64,000 bases of DNA, from contig CM040102.1 of NCBI GenBank assembly GCA_022496805.1, positions 19,623,955 to 19,687,954 on the forward strand. The letters are read 5' to 3'. Under the pieces are notes generated by a model. It saw only the letters and a list, made by a program, of their open reading frames with translations, had not been told where the DNA came from and searched no databases. Positions 35,216-46,200 of this stretch are shown here, one piece after another; the stretch's first letter is position 1, and every line of letters starts with the position of its first letter. The position numbers and the translations under genes were made by a program. The DNA comes from Pohlia nutans (lineage: Eukaryota > Streptophyta > Bryopsida > Bryales > Mniaceae).

Positions 35216-36551
35216 AATAGTGTACTACAAAAGTGGGATGCTAAAATTAGAAAATGACCAATGCTTACAAAAACACCAAAAAGTGAAGTGATTTTTGAAT
35301 AGCTCTTTTATTTTTCATGTACTTATGTTTCTAACATGCATATGTATAGTAGCAATGTGTTTTTAATTAGCCCAATAACCATACAACTTTTAGAGTTTTA
35401 ATGGCATCAGAATTAATCATGGTAAACTGTAAATTTCATGTTTTTTCACTAAAACATGAGATAATTCACATAATTATGGTCTAGTTAGTGTTCACTGTCA
35501 ATCGTAATGATGAAGGGTAGTATTGCTTTATGACTTCCCTCAAGTTTTGTTACGCAATTTCATCAAGATATGGTTTGAAAGGTTTAAAATACTGATTTTT
35601 CAAACTCACTTTTGAGTACTTTTATTTAATGATTTTATAAATTTATTTTTGATGGTTTCATGAACTTTTTGGTTTCAAAGTGTGTTGCATAAATAAATTA
35701 TGAAATTTGATAGTTTGAATTTTGACATTTATTCGAATTTCTACTTTAATAGCAAAAACGTTTTGAATTGATTATTAAGGGTTTGAGTAGACTAAACATC
35801 TTTTTTACACGCTAAAAAAGTGAGTTTCTAAAAGTGAGTTTCTAAAGTCAAAAGACACTTTATTGTGCTTGCCTCCTCCTTCTCTGTTTCTTTAATTGTT
35901 TTTTCTTCTTCCCTTGTAATTTTTCCAACTACATGGCGTGCTTCAACCCTCGAGTCAACCCTTAACCATCCAATCATTCAGAAAATAAACGATGTACATA
36001 ATCAAACACAAACATTTCATCTGTCATTGACTTTTTGTAGTATGGATTTTTTACTATATATTTTATGAGAAGTTAGCTTCATGCATGTGATTTGATTAGA
36101 GAAGGGACGATTTGTGAAATTTTTATGCCTCATTTCATGTTGTAGTGATTCACCCAAAATTTTGTAGTGATTCACCCAAAAGTTTGGGTGAATCACTACT
36201 AGTGTAAAAGTGTTTTTAAAAAAGTCTATTCATAAAATTCAACAATCAAAAAATCTCAAAAAATCACTACAATTAGAGTATTACATTTCAACCAATCACA
36301 AAAAAATTCATGTACAAATTGTCATTATCTTATTCGAAATCAAATTACAAAAGAATTTTCAATTTTAAGTTTCAAATTTTATACCGAGATTTTATACAAA
36401 AATATTAGTGACAACAATCATAGATCCAACCGTATGGATAGAATCAAAAATTTCTAATGTAAATTTTTTTAATCAAAGATCACGTTCAAAATATCCCTCT
36501 TCGTTACATTTTATAAGAAATCCTTGACATTCTCCAAATCTGGAGAGGGGT
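35216..36551. other. AT-rich spacer
   Basis: No gene recognised. A short direct/inverted patch of GATTCACCCAAAATTTTG / CAAAAGTTTGGGTGAATC lies at 36148-36195, and the stretch 36090-36540 is related to the TTAA element at 36893-37461 (shared: CAAATTTTATAC, CATAGATCCAACCGTATGGA). Confidence 0.45.
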
Positions 36552-37695
36552 GTGGACGCTCAGGGAGTGCACTATTTAATAAAGCCAAGAATCACGTGCG
36601 TGCATCCCCCTTATTAAAACACCCCTGTATACATTTTCTATTTGGCTAAAATCATGCAATATATGTACAAATTTCACAGCCTCAAAATACATTTCCATAT
36701 GTACACATGGGCTAAAAATGTGGAATTAAACTTCAATCCCCTTGTATATCTACTTTCCGTTCGATTGAAATATGTCTCCCATAAGTACATTTTGTACATG
36801 CTTGTTCTAAATAATACCCTTGTTGTGCACGCACGTGTATAATTACAGTACTTGAAGAGTGCACTCCCTGGGTGTGGACGTTTAGGGATTAACCCCTAAC
36901 TGCCTGAGCGTGCATTTTTTGGACGATGTACAGATTTCATCCATAAATTTTCATGCAGCATGCACTTTTTGCAGTGTGGAATTTTTGCTGTACATTCTAT
37001 GGGAAGTTAGTTTCATGCGTATGTGATCAAATTAGAAAGGGGATGATTTGTGAAATTTCCATGCATCATTTTATGTTGCAGCGATTCACCCAAAATTTTG
37101 AAGATTTCAGTGTAAAAGTGCTTTAAAAAAAGCCAATTCATCAAATTAAGTAACCAAAAATTCTCTATAAATCACTGCACTTAGAGTATTACATTTCAAC
37201 CAATCGCAAAGAATTTCATCTTTAGATTGTCAATATCTTATTTGTAATTGAATTACAAAATATTTTTGAATTTCACATTTCAAATTTTATACAAAATTAT
37301 TAATAATAGCAATCATAGATCCAACCGTATGGATAGAATCAAAAATTCATAATGTACAACTTTTATTCATATATCAAGTTCAAAATATCCCTCTAGGTTG
37401 CATTTTATAATGCATCTTTGCAATACTGCCAAATTTGAAGAAGGCTTTAGGCATTTAGGGGTTAATCCCTAAACGTCCACACCCAGGGAGTGCACTCTTC
37501 AAGTACTGTAATTATACACGTGCGTGCACAACAAGGGTATTATTTAGAACAAGCATGTACAAAATGTACTTATGGGAGACATATTTCAATCAAACGGAAA
37601 GTAGATATACAAGGGGATTGGAGTTTAATTCCACATTTTTAGCCCATGTGTACATATGGAAATGTATTTTGAGGCTGTGAAATTTGTACATATAC
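36552..37695. mobile_element. Large hairpin with a TTAA element inserted at its centre
   Basis: Arms about 36660-36888 and 37466-37693 are near-perfect inverse copies (for example ACTTGAAGAGTGCACTCCC against GGGAGTGCACTCTTCAAGT). Between them, TTAA at 36889-36892 and 37462-37465 bounds a 569-base element with ends CCCCTAACTGCC and GGCATTTAGGGG. The sequence outside the TTAAs is itself palindromic (TTTAGGGA-TTAA / TTAA-TCCCTAAA). Removing the element and one TTAA leaves a perfect hairpin centre. The arms end like the GGGGTGCA family (GAGTGCACTCCCTGGG). Confidence 0.75.
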
Positions 37696-37926
37696 CCTGG
37701 TGCAGGCTAAGTTACCTTGGATTGTATGGAAGATTGGAAGATCCTTATACGCTCTTAGGAATGCCTGCAGTTTTATCCTTATTTGGGTGGATTGATAGGC
37801 TGATTGCCTTATGCATTGGACTCAGCAAAGAGATGTCTATGTGTGCGATTTCATTGTCTGAGCACTAAGTGTGAGGCAAGCTTTTTGAATTGTACAGTCC
37901 CCTACATATTGCTTACGAATTCTATG

Positions 37927-38238
37927 CCTCCAGTCCTTGAGCTTCATGTCTTACAGGAGTGGAAAATGGTCCAAAACTCCCAGATTAGAGCACCTCTTGC
38001 AAAGAAATTTGGTCAGCAGAATCCTGAGTTTGTCCTAAGTGTGGAAATGATAAAATTTTGCATGGAGGCGTGGAGCATTCATTACGGTGATAAGAATTTC
38101 ACCACCATCGACCAAATGGCCGAAAAATGTTGCTTTGAAAAGTGGCCACCACCCAAAATCGGACATCACACCCTATTGATATTTTGGGCTACTGGCACAC
38201 ACAACCAAGTATGCTTGCTGTCCACAACGCCGAATTGA
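37927..38238 (+). CDS. Open frame in the left part of the Tc1-type element
   Basis: ATG 37927 to stop TGA 38236-38238 gives 103 residues. No family was recognised. It has a tryptophan- and lysine-rich composition (LQEWKMVQNSQ, FEKWPPPKIGHH) and no homology to the second frame. It could be an accessory gene, a captured host fragment, or chance; a second, spliced product with the transposase is also possible. Confidence 0.25.
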   Translation, partial: PPVLELHVLQEWKMVQNSQIRAPLAKKFGQQNPEFVLSVEMIKFCMEAWSIHYGDKNFTTIDQMAEKCCFEKWPPPKIGHHTLLIFWATGTHNQVCLLSTTPN

Positions 38239-38787
38239 GTAATTAATGCTCTAATCTGTTTTAGACATCTGGAATTCTGAAAAGGGGGCTTATGAATGAT
38301 GAGGAGCATACCCATGCATACACTATTGTATAAATGGCAGTGGCATACAAAGTAGGGATTGTCCATGAGTCATTACCAGCAGTGTGATGTAGGAGTTGAT
38401 TTGGGAGTCCTACCTGATGTGGAGAGGTGATTTGATCAAAGATTATCTTTAAGTGAGAGCTGCTTCTCTGAGTTGACTCCAAGCTTGTTCATCTTTCATG
38501 TGAGAGTTCCAGTCTGGTGATTTGTGTGCTCATTGGAAAGCAGAATTTCCTGCTCATTGAAAGTGAGTCTCCCAACTCATTTCTTTGTATGGCAACTGAT
38601 ATGTGAGCATCAATTGAGTATAGATGATTCTGTTAGCATTTGAAAATTGCTTATGTGTGTATTAGGAAGGTGTTTATGAGAACATTTGCACTGTCCGACA
38701 CTAGATGCAATACCGTTTGCATATCTCAACTGATGAAATGTTCTTCTTTTGAACTAGTTGTTTGAGCACAGTTTACATCAAAGTTCA

Positions 38788-39801
38788 ATGCGGAAGCGGA
38801 CACTTACAAATGAGGAGCGATCACTCATTATTGGAATGTGCCGAGGTGGGATGAGGCCATCTGATATTGCGGAGAAATTGAGCATGCCTCGCTCCACAGT
38901 TTCAACAGTTCTCACTAAATGGAAGATATCTGGTTGCATGACAACTCAAAGTGGGGGACACAGATCTTGCAAATTATCAGATCGCGCGCTACGCATCTTA
39001 ACTCAAGACATCCATCAAGATCGACGTCAACGTCTTGTTAGTCTTGCCGCAAAATATCAGGTGCATCACAATACCATGCGAAAATATATACGTAAGCTAG
39101 GCTTTGGAAATCGCATAGCTTCAAGAAAGCCATATCTCAATGTAGTGCATAAAGCAACTAGGTTAGCATTTGCTCGCAAGTATAAGCATTGGACAGAAGA
39201 GGATTGGTACAAGGTCATTTGGACAGATGAATCGTCATTTGAACTTCAAAAGAATTCTCGACAAATTCGAATATGGCGAAAACCTCATGAAAAGTATTTG
39301 GCAGAATGTTTGGCGCCTACCTTCAAATCTGGAAGAACATCTGTGATGGTTTGGGGTGCGTTTACTGGTTTTGACAAATGCCCATTAGTTATTATGCCTC
39401 AAGGAGAAAGAAGTGCTGCACATTTTGTAAAAAATGTGTATGAAAGTACTTTGAGCGGGTTTTATTTCATGCACGATAATCCTCATGAGCTCACACTCAT
39501 GGAAGATGGAGCTCCTATTCATCGAAGTAAGTTGCCAGAGGATTGGAGACTAGCTCATGGCATGAAGAAGTTGGATTGGCCTCCGTACTCACCTGATCTA
39601 AATCCCATTGAAAACATGTGGAAGATACTTAAAGATTGGCTTTGTTACCACACCATGCCAAAAAATAAGAAAGAACTGATAGAATGCGTTCAACAAGTAT
39701 GGAATGAGGTTCCCTTAGAGCAGTTGCAACGCCTTATTTCAACTATGCCCAATCGAATTAGAGCAGTGATTTCAGCTAGGGGTGGAAGTACTAGGTGGTA
39801 G
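38788..39801 (+). CDS. Tc1-type DD34E transposase
   Basis: It cuts and joins the element's inverted repeats. From ATG 38788 it has 337 residues, a normal Tc1 length. The first 110 residues form a paired helix-turn-helix DNA-binding region (LTNEERSLIIGMCRGG..., PRSTVSTVLTKWK, then VHHNTMRKYIRKLGF). The DDE domain shows D147 in WTDESSFEL, D240 in LMEDGAPIH, and E275 in SPDLNPIENMWKILK, with exactly 34 residues between the second D and the E. Plant mariner-like elements usually carry DD39D; DD34E with TFKSGRTSVMVWGAF is the pattern I associate with fungal and animal Tc1 elements. The frame is uninterrupted. The reading frame also extends ten codons upstream without an ATG. Confidence 0.93.
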   Translation: MRKRTLTNEERSLIIGMCRGGMRPSDIAEKLSMPRSTVSTVLTKWKISGCMTTQSGGHRSCKLSDRALRILTQDIHQDRRQRLVSLAAKYQVHHNTMRKYIRKLGFGNRIASRKPYLNVVHKATRLAFARKYKHWTEEDWYKVIWTDESSFELQKNSRQIRIWRKPHEKYLAECLAPTFKSGRTSVMVWGAFTGFDKCPLVIMPQGERSAAHFVKNVYESTLSGFYFMHDNPHELTLMEDGAPIHRSKLPEDWRLAHGMKKLDWPPYSPDLNPIENMWKILKDWLCYHTMPKNKKELIECVQQVWNEVPLEQLQRLISTMPNRIRAVISARGGSTRW

Positions 39802-40157
39802 ATAGTGTGTAAGGAAATACAAATGCTTATTTATTTTTGACCTTTATATGTATATATTTTCTGTGATATTAAAGTACACTTCTCTAGCATTCCAACGCTC
39901 TTTGAAATTCCGAAATCCATCAATTTTTGAGCAAGTTCTGGCATTCCAAAGTTTTGCAGTTTTTCTACTATACTTCACTGCGGCTGGAATTCGTAAGCAA
40001 TATGTAGGGGACTATACATTGATAAGGAAACAACCTACACTGGTTGAAATTTCTATAGCTTCAAACAAATTTCTATAGTTAATTTGCAATTATGAGCAAG
40101 TCTACCTTGCTTTTCTCTCTCATATGAACAAGGTAGAACTGGAGTTGGCCTTCTTGA

Positions 40158-40433
40158 CCCCGGGTGCAGTGTGCTAAACACGTACAAGTATACGTGAGTG
40201 CATAGAAGGGGTATTAATCCAAACATTGTTGTATTACGTATACATATAGTAAACATATTCAGAGCTAAAAATATTAATGTATACTTACATGAAACATATA
40301 TTTAGGACGGAATGAATACGTATACAAAGGTTTTTAAACATATAATCCCTTGTATACATGGGGGTTTTTAGAGGGGTCATGAACGCATTTGATTTCTCAA
40401 ACATAATGTAGAGTGCTCCTCTGAGTTCTCGGT
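40158..40433. mobile_element. MITE, GGGGTGCA family, copy 3 (inverted)
   Basis: Ends CCCCGGGTGCAGTGTG and GAGTGCTCCTCTGAG; inverse orientation to 31685-31956 and 34081-34357 (shared inverse blocks: TATTACGTATACATA, AAACATATATTTA, TTAGAGGGGTCATGAA). It lies 140 bases beyond the Tc1-type element. Non-coding. Confidence 0.7.
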
Positions 40434-41636
40434 AAACAAAATATGATCTTTATTGAATGTGAAGGCAAACGCACTATAAACATTATTACCTAACTGCGCC
40501 ACTTCTTTTGTCCCTCATAATGCGTGGAGAAGCAAACAGGAAGGTCCATTGACAATGATTTATAACCTTCTTGGTTGCTTCTCAACCCTCCCAACTCTTT
40601 GAAAAATTAAAATTAAAATGTTACACTTAATGCACTACATCGATGGAAATCACATGATGCACTACAAATCACATGATGGATGAAAACGTAGAGTGATTGA
40701 ATGCTACTAAATGTTATGATTTGGGCGAAATGTACAGGTAAGCAATTCTGGACCTTACATGCACTATGATTCAAATTGCATTGCTTATTGTACCATACCA
40801 TGGTTTGCATGTTGCAAATCTGAGTCCGACTTTGGCACCTGGCCAACCAGTGCAAGTTTGTGTGTACCAAGGTTGTTGGGCAATTGATTGATGAGCCAAT
40901 TGCTGGCCCATATAATATGGGACTTGTTTAACCCTTTTTAATCACTTCTAAGAATAGGTTAAATTGATTGAGATAGCCATGATTCACGTACTAGGGTTGG
41001 TTGAAGATGAGTGATGTGTTTTTGTCTTTGATCTTTTGCAAAAATAAGTTGAGAAATTGTCTTGATGATTACTTGTCATTAGCGGCGGGTGGACGTTTGC
41101 ATAGTATGGTCTACCAACTCATTGTCAATGTCTTGGAGCACAATTGTGGATTTTGCTTATTTTGTTTAAAATGTTAGATTTCAAATTAACTTGAAACTAA
41201 TGTGGCAATAATTCAATCTTGGGGAAGTCACTTAGTGTAAATTTTGGTATACATGAGTGAGCATAGGGTATTTAATGGGGGATATGAAATACTTGGAATA
41301 TTCTATTATTTATATTATATTTAGGGTATATTCATGGTATATTATAAAAATATTCTCAAATTGGTTGGAAAAACATCCTATATTAATTCTAAAAATTTAT
41401 AAATTTTTTCTCAAATGAAAAAAAAGTCACCCTATATTTGTTCTCTCATGGTTATTTAAATTTTTAACTGTGACTTCCCCGGGGATTCAATGAAAAATGA
41501 GTGAACTAGCTTTTAAATTTATGTACATATTGGAGTTATCCTTAAAGTCCATCAAATTTTGAAGAAGATACCATGAATTTTTCTTTATTATATTCTTATT
41601 TCTTCACTCCAAATAGTTAGAAGGTGTGGAAGATCA
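40434..41636. other. AT-rich spacer
   Basis: No gene. A single end of the ATAACATTCAGTAG family (CTACTAAATGTTAT) lies near 40706-40720. Confidence 0.4.
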
Positions 41637-42333
41637 TGAACACGCAATTCGCTATTTATGCACTTGGCCAAGTGCGCTCATTTCATAAGCATATTTGACT
41701 TTTAAAAAGGTTGATTAAATAGTTCGCTACTGAACCCTGAATGGCAGCCGCAAAAAATTTAAAAAAAATAAAATAAAAAAAATCCCTTTTTCTTGGCCGT
41801 GGGGTGCTGCTAAACCCTGAATGGCAGCTACCAAAAAAAAAAAAAAAAAAAAAAAAAAAACTTTTTATTTTTACTTTTTTGACTTTTTCTTAAAATTACT
41901 ATTTTTAGCCGCTTGGGTGCGCGGCCGCGCACCCATAAACCTTCTCATCTCCCTCATTTTCATCTCCATCCCTCCCTCTTCATCCCTCCCCTCTCCTCAT
42001 ATATATAGGGGAGAGGAGAGGGTCTCTCCCATTCATTCTTCAACTCCCTCTCTCTCCCCTCACCTCTCCCCTATATATATATGAGGAGAGGGGAAGGAGA
42101 AGAAGAGGAAGAAGAGTCTTTGGGTGCGCGGCTGCGCACCCCAGTGACTAAAAATAGTAATTTTTAGAAACAGTCAAAAAAGTCTTTTTTTTTTTTTTTT
42201 TTTTTTTTTTCTGGCACCTGCCATTCAGGGTTCAGCAGCACTCCACGGCCAAGAAAAAGGGAATTTTTTTTTTTTTTTTTTTGGCGGCTGGCATTGAGGG
42301 TTCAGCAGCACCCCACGGCCAACCCGAAAAACG

Positions 42334-42364
<31 letters not shown>

Positions 42365-42715
42365 TTTTTTGTTTTTTTTGTTTTTTGGTTTGCTCCCATT
42401 GTTTAGGGTTTAGCAGTCACAACTGAAGAAAAAGTAGAAGAAAAAAAAGACAACGAAGACAAAAAGGAAGACAAGAAGAAAGACAAGAGGGAGACAAGTA
42501 AGAAGACGAGAAAGAAATCAAGATAAAAGAAAGAAAAGATAAAGATGAGAATAAAAATTTATTAAAATAATTATTTGTTTACAATGTAAGGGATTGAAGA
42601 AAGACAATAATCGTTGGTTTAAAAAAAAAAAAAGTTAGACAAATAAAATCATGCGCTCGGGGACCAAGTGCATGATTATATAGCCAAGTGCGGAAATAGC
42701 AAATTGTAACACTCA
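41637..42715. mobile_element. Large foldback element B
   Basis: Left end AACACGCAATTCGCTATTTA and right arm ...GGAAATAGCAAATTGTAAC repeat the ends of element A (4576-5751). The GA-rich right arm (42420-42545) matches the right arm of A. Nested palindromes include GGGTGCGCGGCCGCGCACCC (41917 region and its partner near 42122) and a GAGAGG/CCTCTC hairpin with ATATATAT loops at 41990-42090. Three patches of GGTTCAGCAGCACCCCACGGCC type flank the poly-A/T runs. A further start CAATTCGCTATTTACGCAC at 42717 suggests a second, truncated copy. Confidence 0.75.
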
Positions 42716-43089
42716 ATTCGCTATTTACGCACTTGGCCAAGTGCGGTCATTTCGGGGCCCCATTGTGCCAAAAAATTCAGAAATTAAATTTTTTTTTTTA
42801 AAAGGGTGTGATTTTTGTCTATGGTGAAAAGTGCAGTGCATTGCAATTAATCAAATATATTACGGATTTTCAATAATAAATATGTGAATTTCATACAATT
42901 TTTTAATTTTGCAAAGTGTCTTTCATAAAACCCCTTCAAAAGTGCAATAAATATCCAACATTTTACTATCTTTCAACCGCATTTTCCCCATTCCCCTCGT
43001 ATTACAATCACATACAATCCGCAATACATTTTCGTACAACGACATCATTACTCCACATATCCACGTATCCACATAAAGTATGGATCCAC

Positions 43090-43132
<43 letters not shown>

Positions 43133-43218
43133 AATAAAAAATACATATGATAAAGAAGTACAAGTCGGCTATCTAAAGTGCAACCAATAGCACTAATCCA
43201 CACTGTCTAAAAAAGCTA
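42716..43218. other. Spacer with a TA microsatellite
   Basis: An (AT)n tract of about 30 bases lies at 43098-43129. Otherwise AT-rich with no gene; it is the 3' flank of the decayed gene that follows. Confidence 0.5.
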
Positions 43219-46200
43219 CTACTCGAAGGGGAACTGGGTCTCCGGAATCCTCTCAGATGACTGTGTTCCGTCGTTCCAACCCTCCTCACTAGCTACACGC
43301 TGCTCCTCCAACCTCGCACGAACATCTAAAGGGGTCTCGGGATCTGTATACTCCAAAGCTTGAGCCACCATAGCATTGACCATCGGAGATGACACCTGGT
43401 GCACAGGCGACGCTTCCTCCATGATAGACGCCGCCTGCTCAAACGTATACTGCCCTCCAATCCCGTGACGTTTGTATCTGACTCCATCAACGTCATAGTA
43501 GAATCCGTCCGCTGCAAGTGTCATATCTTGGTCTGGTAGGGCCCAATGAAACGGACGTGGGGTGGAATCAATATCCACAACTACTCCTGGTATTGGCAAC
43601 ACCTCAGATCCACCCGCATCCAGCCATGATCGTGGCAACACCTCCATGTCACGCGAGACTAATGAATCCGGTACTGGAATCGCTCCTGATGGACGGAGAG
43701 GAGATGTAGATACACCTGCTGATCTTGAGAATGTCACCTCGTGCCCCAAAGACTTTGCAAGTATCTCTGCAACTTCTTCAGGACGGATGCTCAAGTCCCC
43801 CCTCTCCATAGTCCCTCCCTCCTCCATGGTCCCATCAACCTCCAGGAACTGTAGTGCATCTTCTCGTGCACCTGAAGCTCCAGTGGCGTCCTGCCCCTCT
43901 GAAGAGTATACGATATGTGCAGAACTCTCTACACCAACAACTGGCTAGGGACTCAGTCCTGCAACAACCTCATACCTCGAACTCAACCCTGTGATACTGT
44001 TGTCCTGTCTCACGCTCCAGGCTGTGTCCTCGTAAGTCCTCTCTCTATCTGGTGTGTCCCTAGAGCCTAACGACACCTTCACATGTCGTACAGTATCTGC
44101 ACTGCGCTGTATAGCAGAAGGCTCCCCCTCAGAACTCTCACATGCCCCACTGTCTACACCGTCCATCAATCCTGTGCTCCCATGTGTAGGCCTCACTTTA
44201 GAAAAGCCCGCAGTAGCCCAAGGCTGAGTAGCAGCACCAGATGGCCAATCCATGTCACACCTGTACATCTCTGCGCATGCATTCCTCAAAAATGTAGTAC
44301 GTGTGCTCGAGCTGTCAAGGACAATGATCTGGCTACCCACAAAATCGCCTTGCAGTATGTCTGGTATGGCTGTGGTGATGCCAACAACCACGAGACCCCA
44401 CTTCTCCGGCAAATACATCTGCACAAGCCTCTGCAACTCTGTCGGAGACCTCTCCAATGGATCCGCTGTACACGGTGCTCTGGCCTCAGTCCAGGAGTCC
44501 ATGAACACAGTAGGAAGCTCCCCCGTCCCCTTTCGAACATTCTGAGATGCCCTGGACCCGCTGGCATGCACCAACACGACTGCCACACCTCCAATAGCCT
44601 GTACTGCTCACTCCACTCTCCCCTCGTGCCTCAGATCATGCTCATATCCGCTGATCGCACCTGAATCGAACACCCACACTCCTCTAAAACACCGGCTCTC
44701 CTCTGGTACGTGCAAGGTGTTGCGCAACCGCTCCTCAAAGTGCACTCCGGGTGGCAATAAAAAAATGACGTTCCACTTGTAAATACCCGTCATCCACCTT
44801 TGCAACCTCTCCATCACATGTGCATAATCGTCATCTCCCCAAGCCTTGTCCTCCCCCTGTGATGATCCCCGTCTGCAATCAATAATCCATAAGCATGGTT
44901 CCCCAAGCTCCAGGTGCTCCTCCGTGAAAAAACCCCCTCGACCTCGCACCGGAAGCATTCTCAAAGCATGACCTCCCCTCCTGATGGGTAAACGAAACTG
45001 CCAGTCCCATCGCGCTGCTCCGAGATCTCCAACATCTCGGGCATGCCCTCGGTATCCACGACCACCGGTCGCTATGTCCGTGTAGTGCTGTCTAATCAAT
45101 GGAGGTATGAGGGGATCCAATTTCTCCAACGCTCCCACCGCACGGACCAATGGACTAGCCCAAGCTTTCTTCATATCCGTCTCGATATTCTCCCCAAGCT
45201 CCTGCAAGACCTCCCCACGTTCCCTTCCATATCGTCCCACTGGAATGACAAAGAACTCCTCCATCGTCGGTACCGGGCGCTCTCGGTCCTTCACTATCAA
45301 CCACCTCCACGCATTTCGTACCGCCTCCCTCCGTTGCATCCGATCAGCCACCCACACCAAAGTCTCCTTCGGTGGATTGGGGTTGTTGTTGCCGTTGAAG
45401 TAGTACTTCTGCGTAGCCCGGCTCCTTCCCTGCACTGGCTGTGCTGCCAAGTCCTTCGCCACCCGGAGATACTGCCGAGCTGGAATCCTCGACAATGGTT
45501 TGAGCCAGTTCTTCTCCATCCTCTTCCGCCCCGCTCGCACGTCCACGGTGACATCCAAACTGTGTTTGGATGCATAATCCCTCCATTTCTTCTCGTCCTC
45601 CTTGCTGAACTACAAGAACCCACTCTCGTAATCCGAACACACCTGCAATACTGCCTCATAGCACTCTTCGTCCCTGTGCCATGCATGACGGGTATAGTCT
45701 ACCATCTGCTTCGACAATGTCGCCAAGCCCACCTTGTTGTCCTTCATGCTTGTAGTCAGATGCAGTGCACTCGTGGCCATCATCAACGCCCGACCCCGCC
45801 GCTCATCGTCGTCTCGCTCATACTGATCCGGTCTTCCACACGCAATCCATATAGCCCGGAGCTTCATGAGGTCCTCCACCATCGTGGTGTAGAACTGTCT
45901 CTCGAACTCCTTGGCATTGATCCTCACTGAAGCATCGATGTACAAATGCGGATCCTTATACACCACAGACTTGGCCTTCCGTACTGCAAACACCTCACGG
46001 TACTCCTCCTCTAATAGTAACCCCGCATCACACTCGATCTTGGCCTCCATGCAAGCCTGAACAATGTGCTGCCCATCCACTAGCTCCCAAATGATGTTGT
46101 TCTCCAACCAATTTGCCCTAGAACCAAGAACTCCATGTCCAGACACCGCCTCCGCATAGTGCAAATACGCAGCCTCAAACTCCTGAACTGCATTATCCTC

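Larger units (their letters stand above)
37895..40014 (+). mobile_element. Complete Tc1/mariner-type transposon
   Basis: The terminal repeats are 28 bases: CAGTCCCCTACATATTGC... at 37895-37922 and its inverse ...GGGGACTA at 39987-40014, differing only at the outermost base. TA borders both ends (37893-37894, 40015-40016), the Tc1/mariner target duplication. Total 2,120 bases with one intact transposase gene, so it may be active or recently so. An unusually long 890-base left part precedes the transposase and holds a 104-codon open frame. Confidence 0.9.

Noticed and set aside
36552..37695. CRISPR-like or regulatory repeat array
   Set aside because: The structure is a single inverted repeat with an inserted element, not spaced direct repeats, and the genome is eukaryotic.
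44083..45930. Long plus-strand open frames (193 and 295 codons)
   Set aside because: They lie opposite the longer minus-strand frame of element gene 1. Low stop frequency follows from its high GC; no family features are seen.
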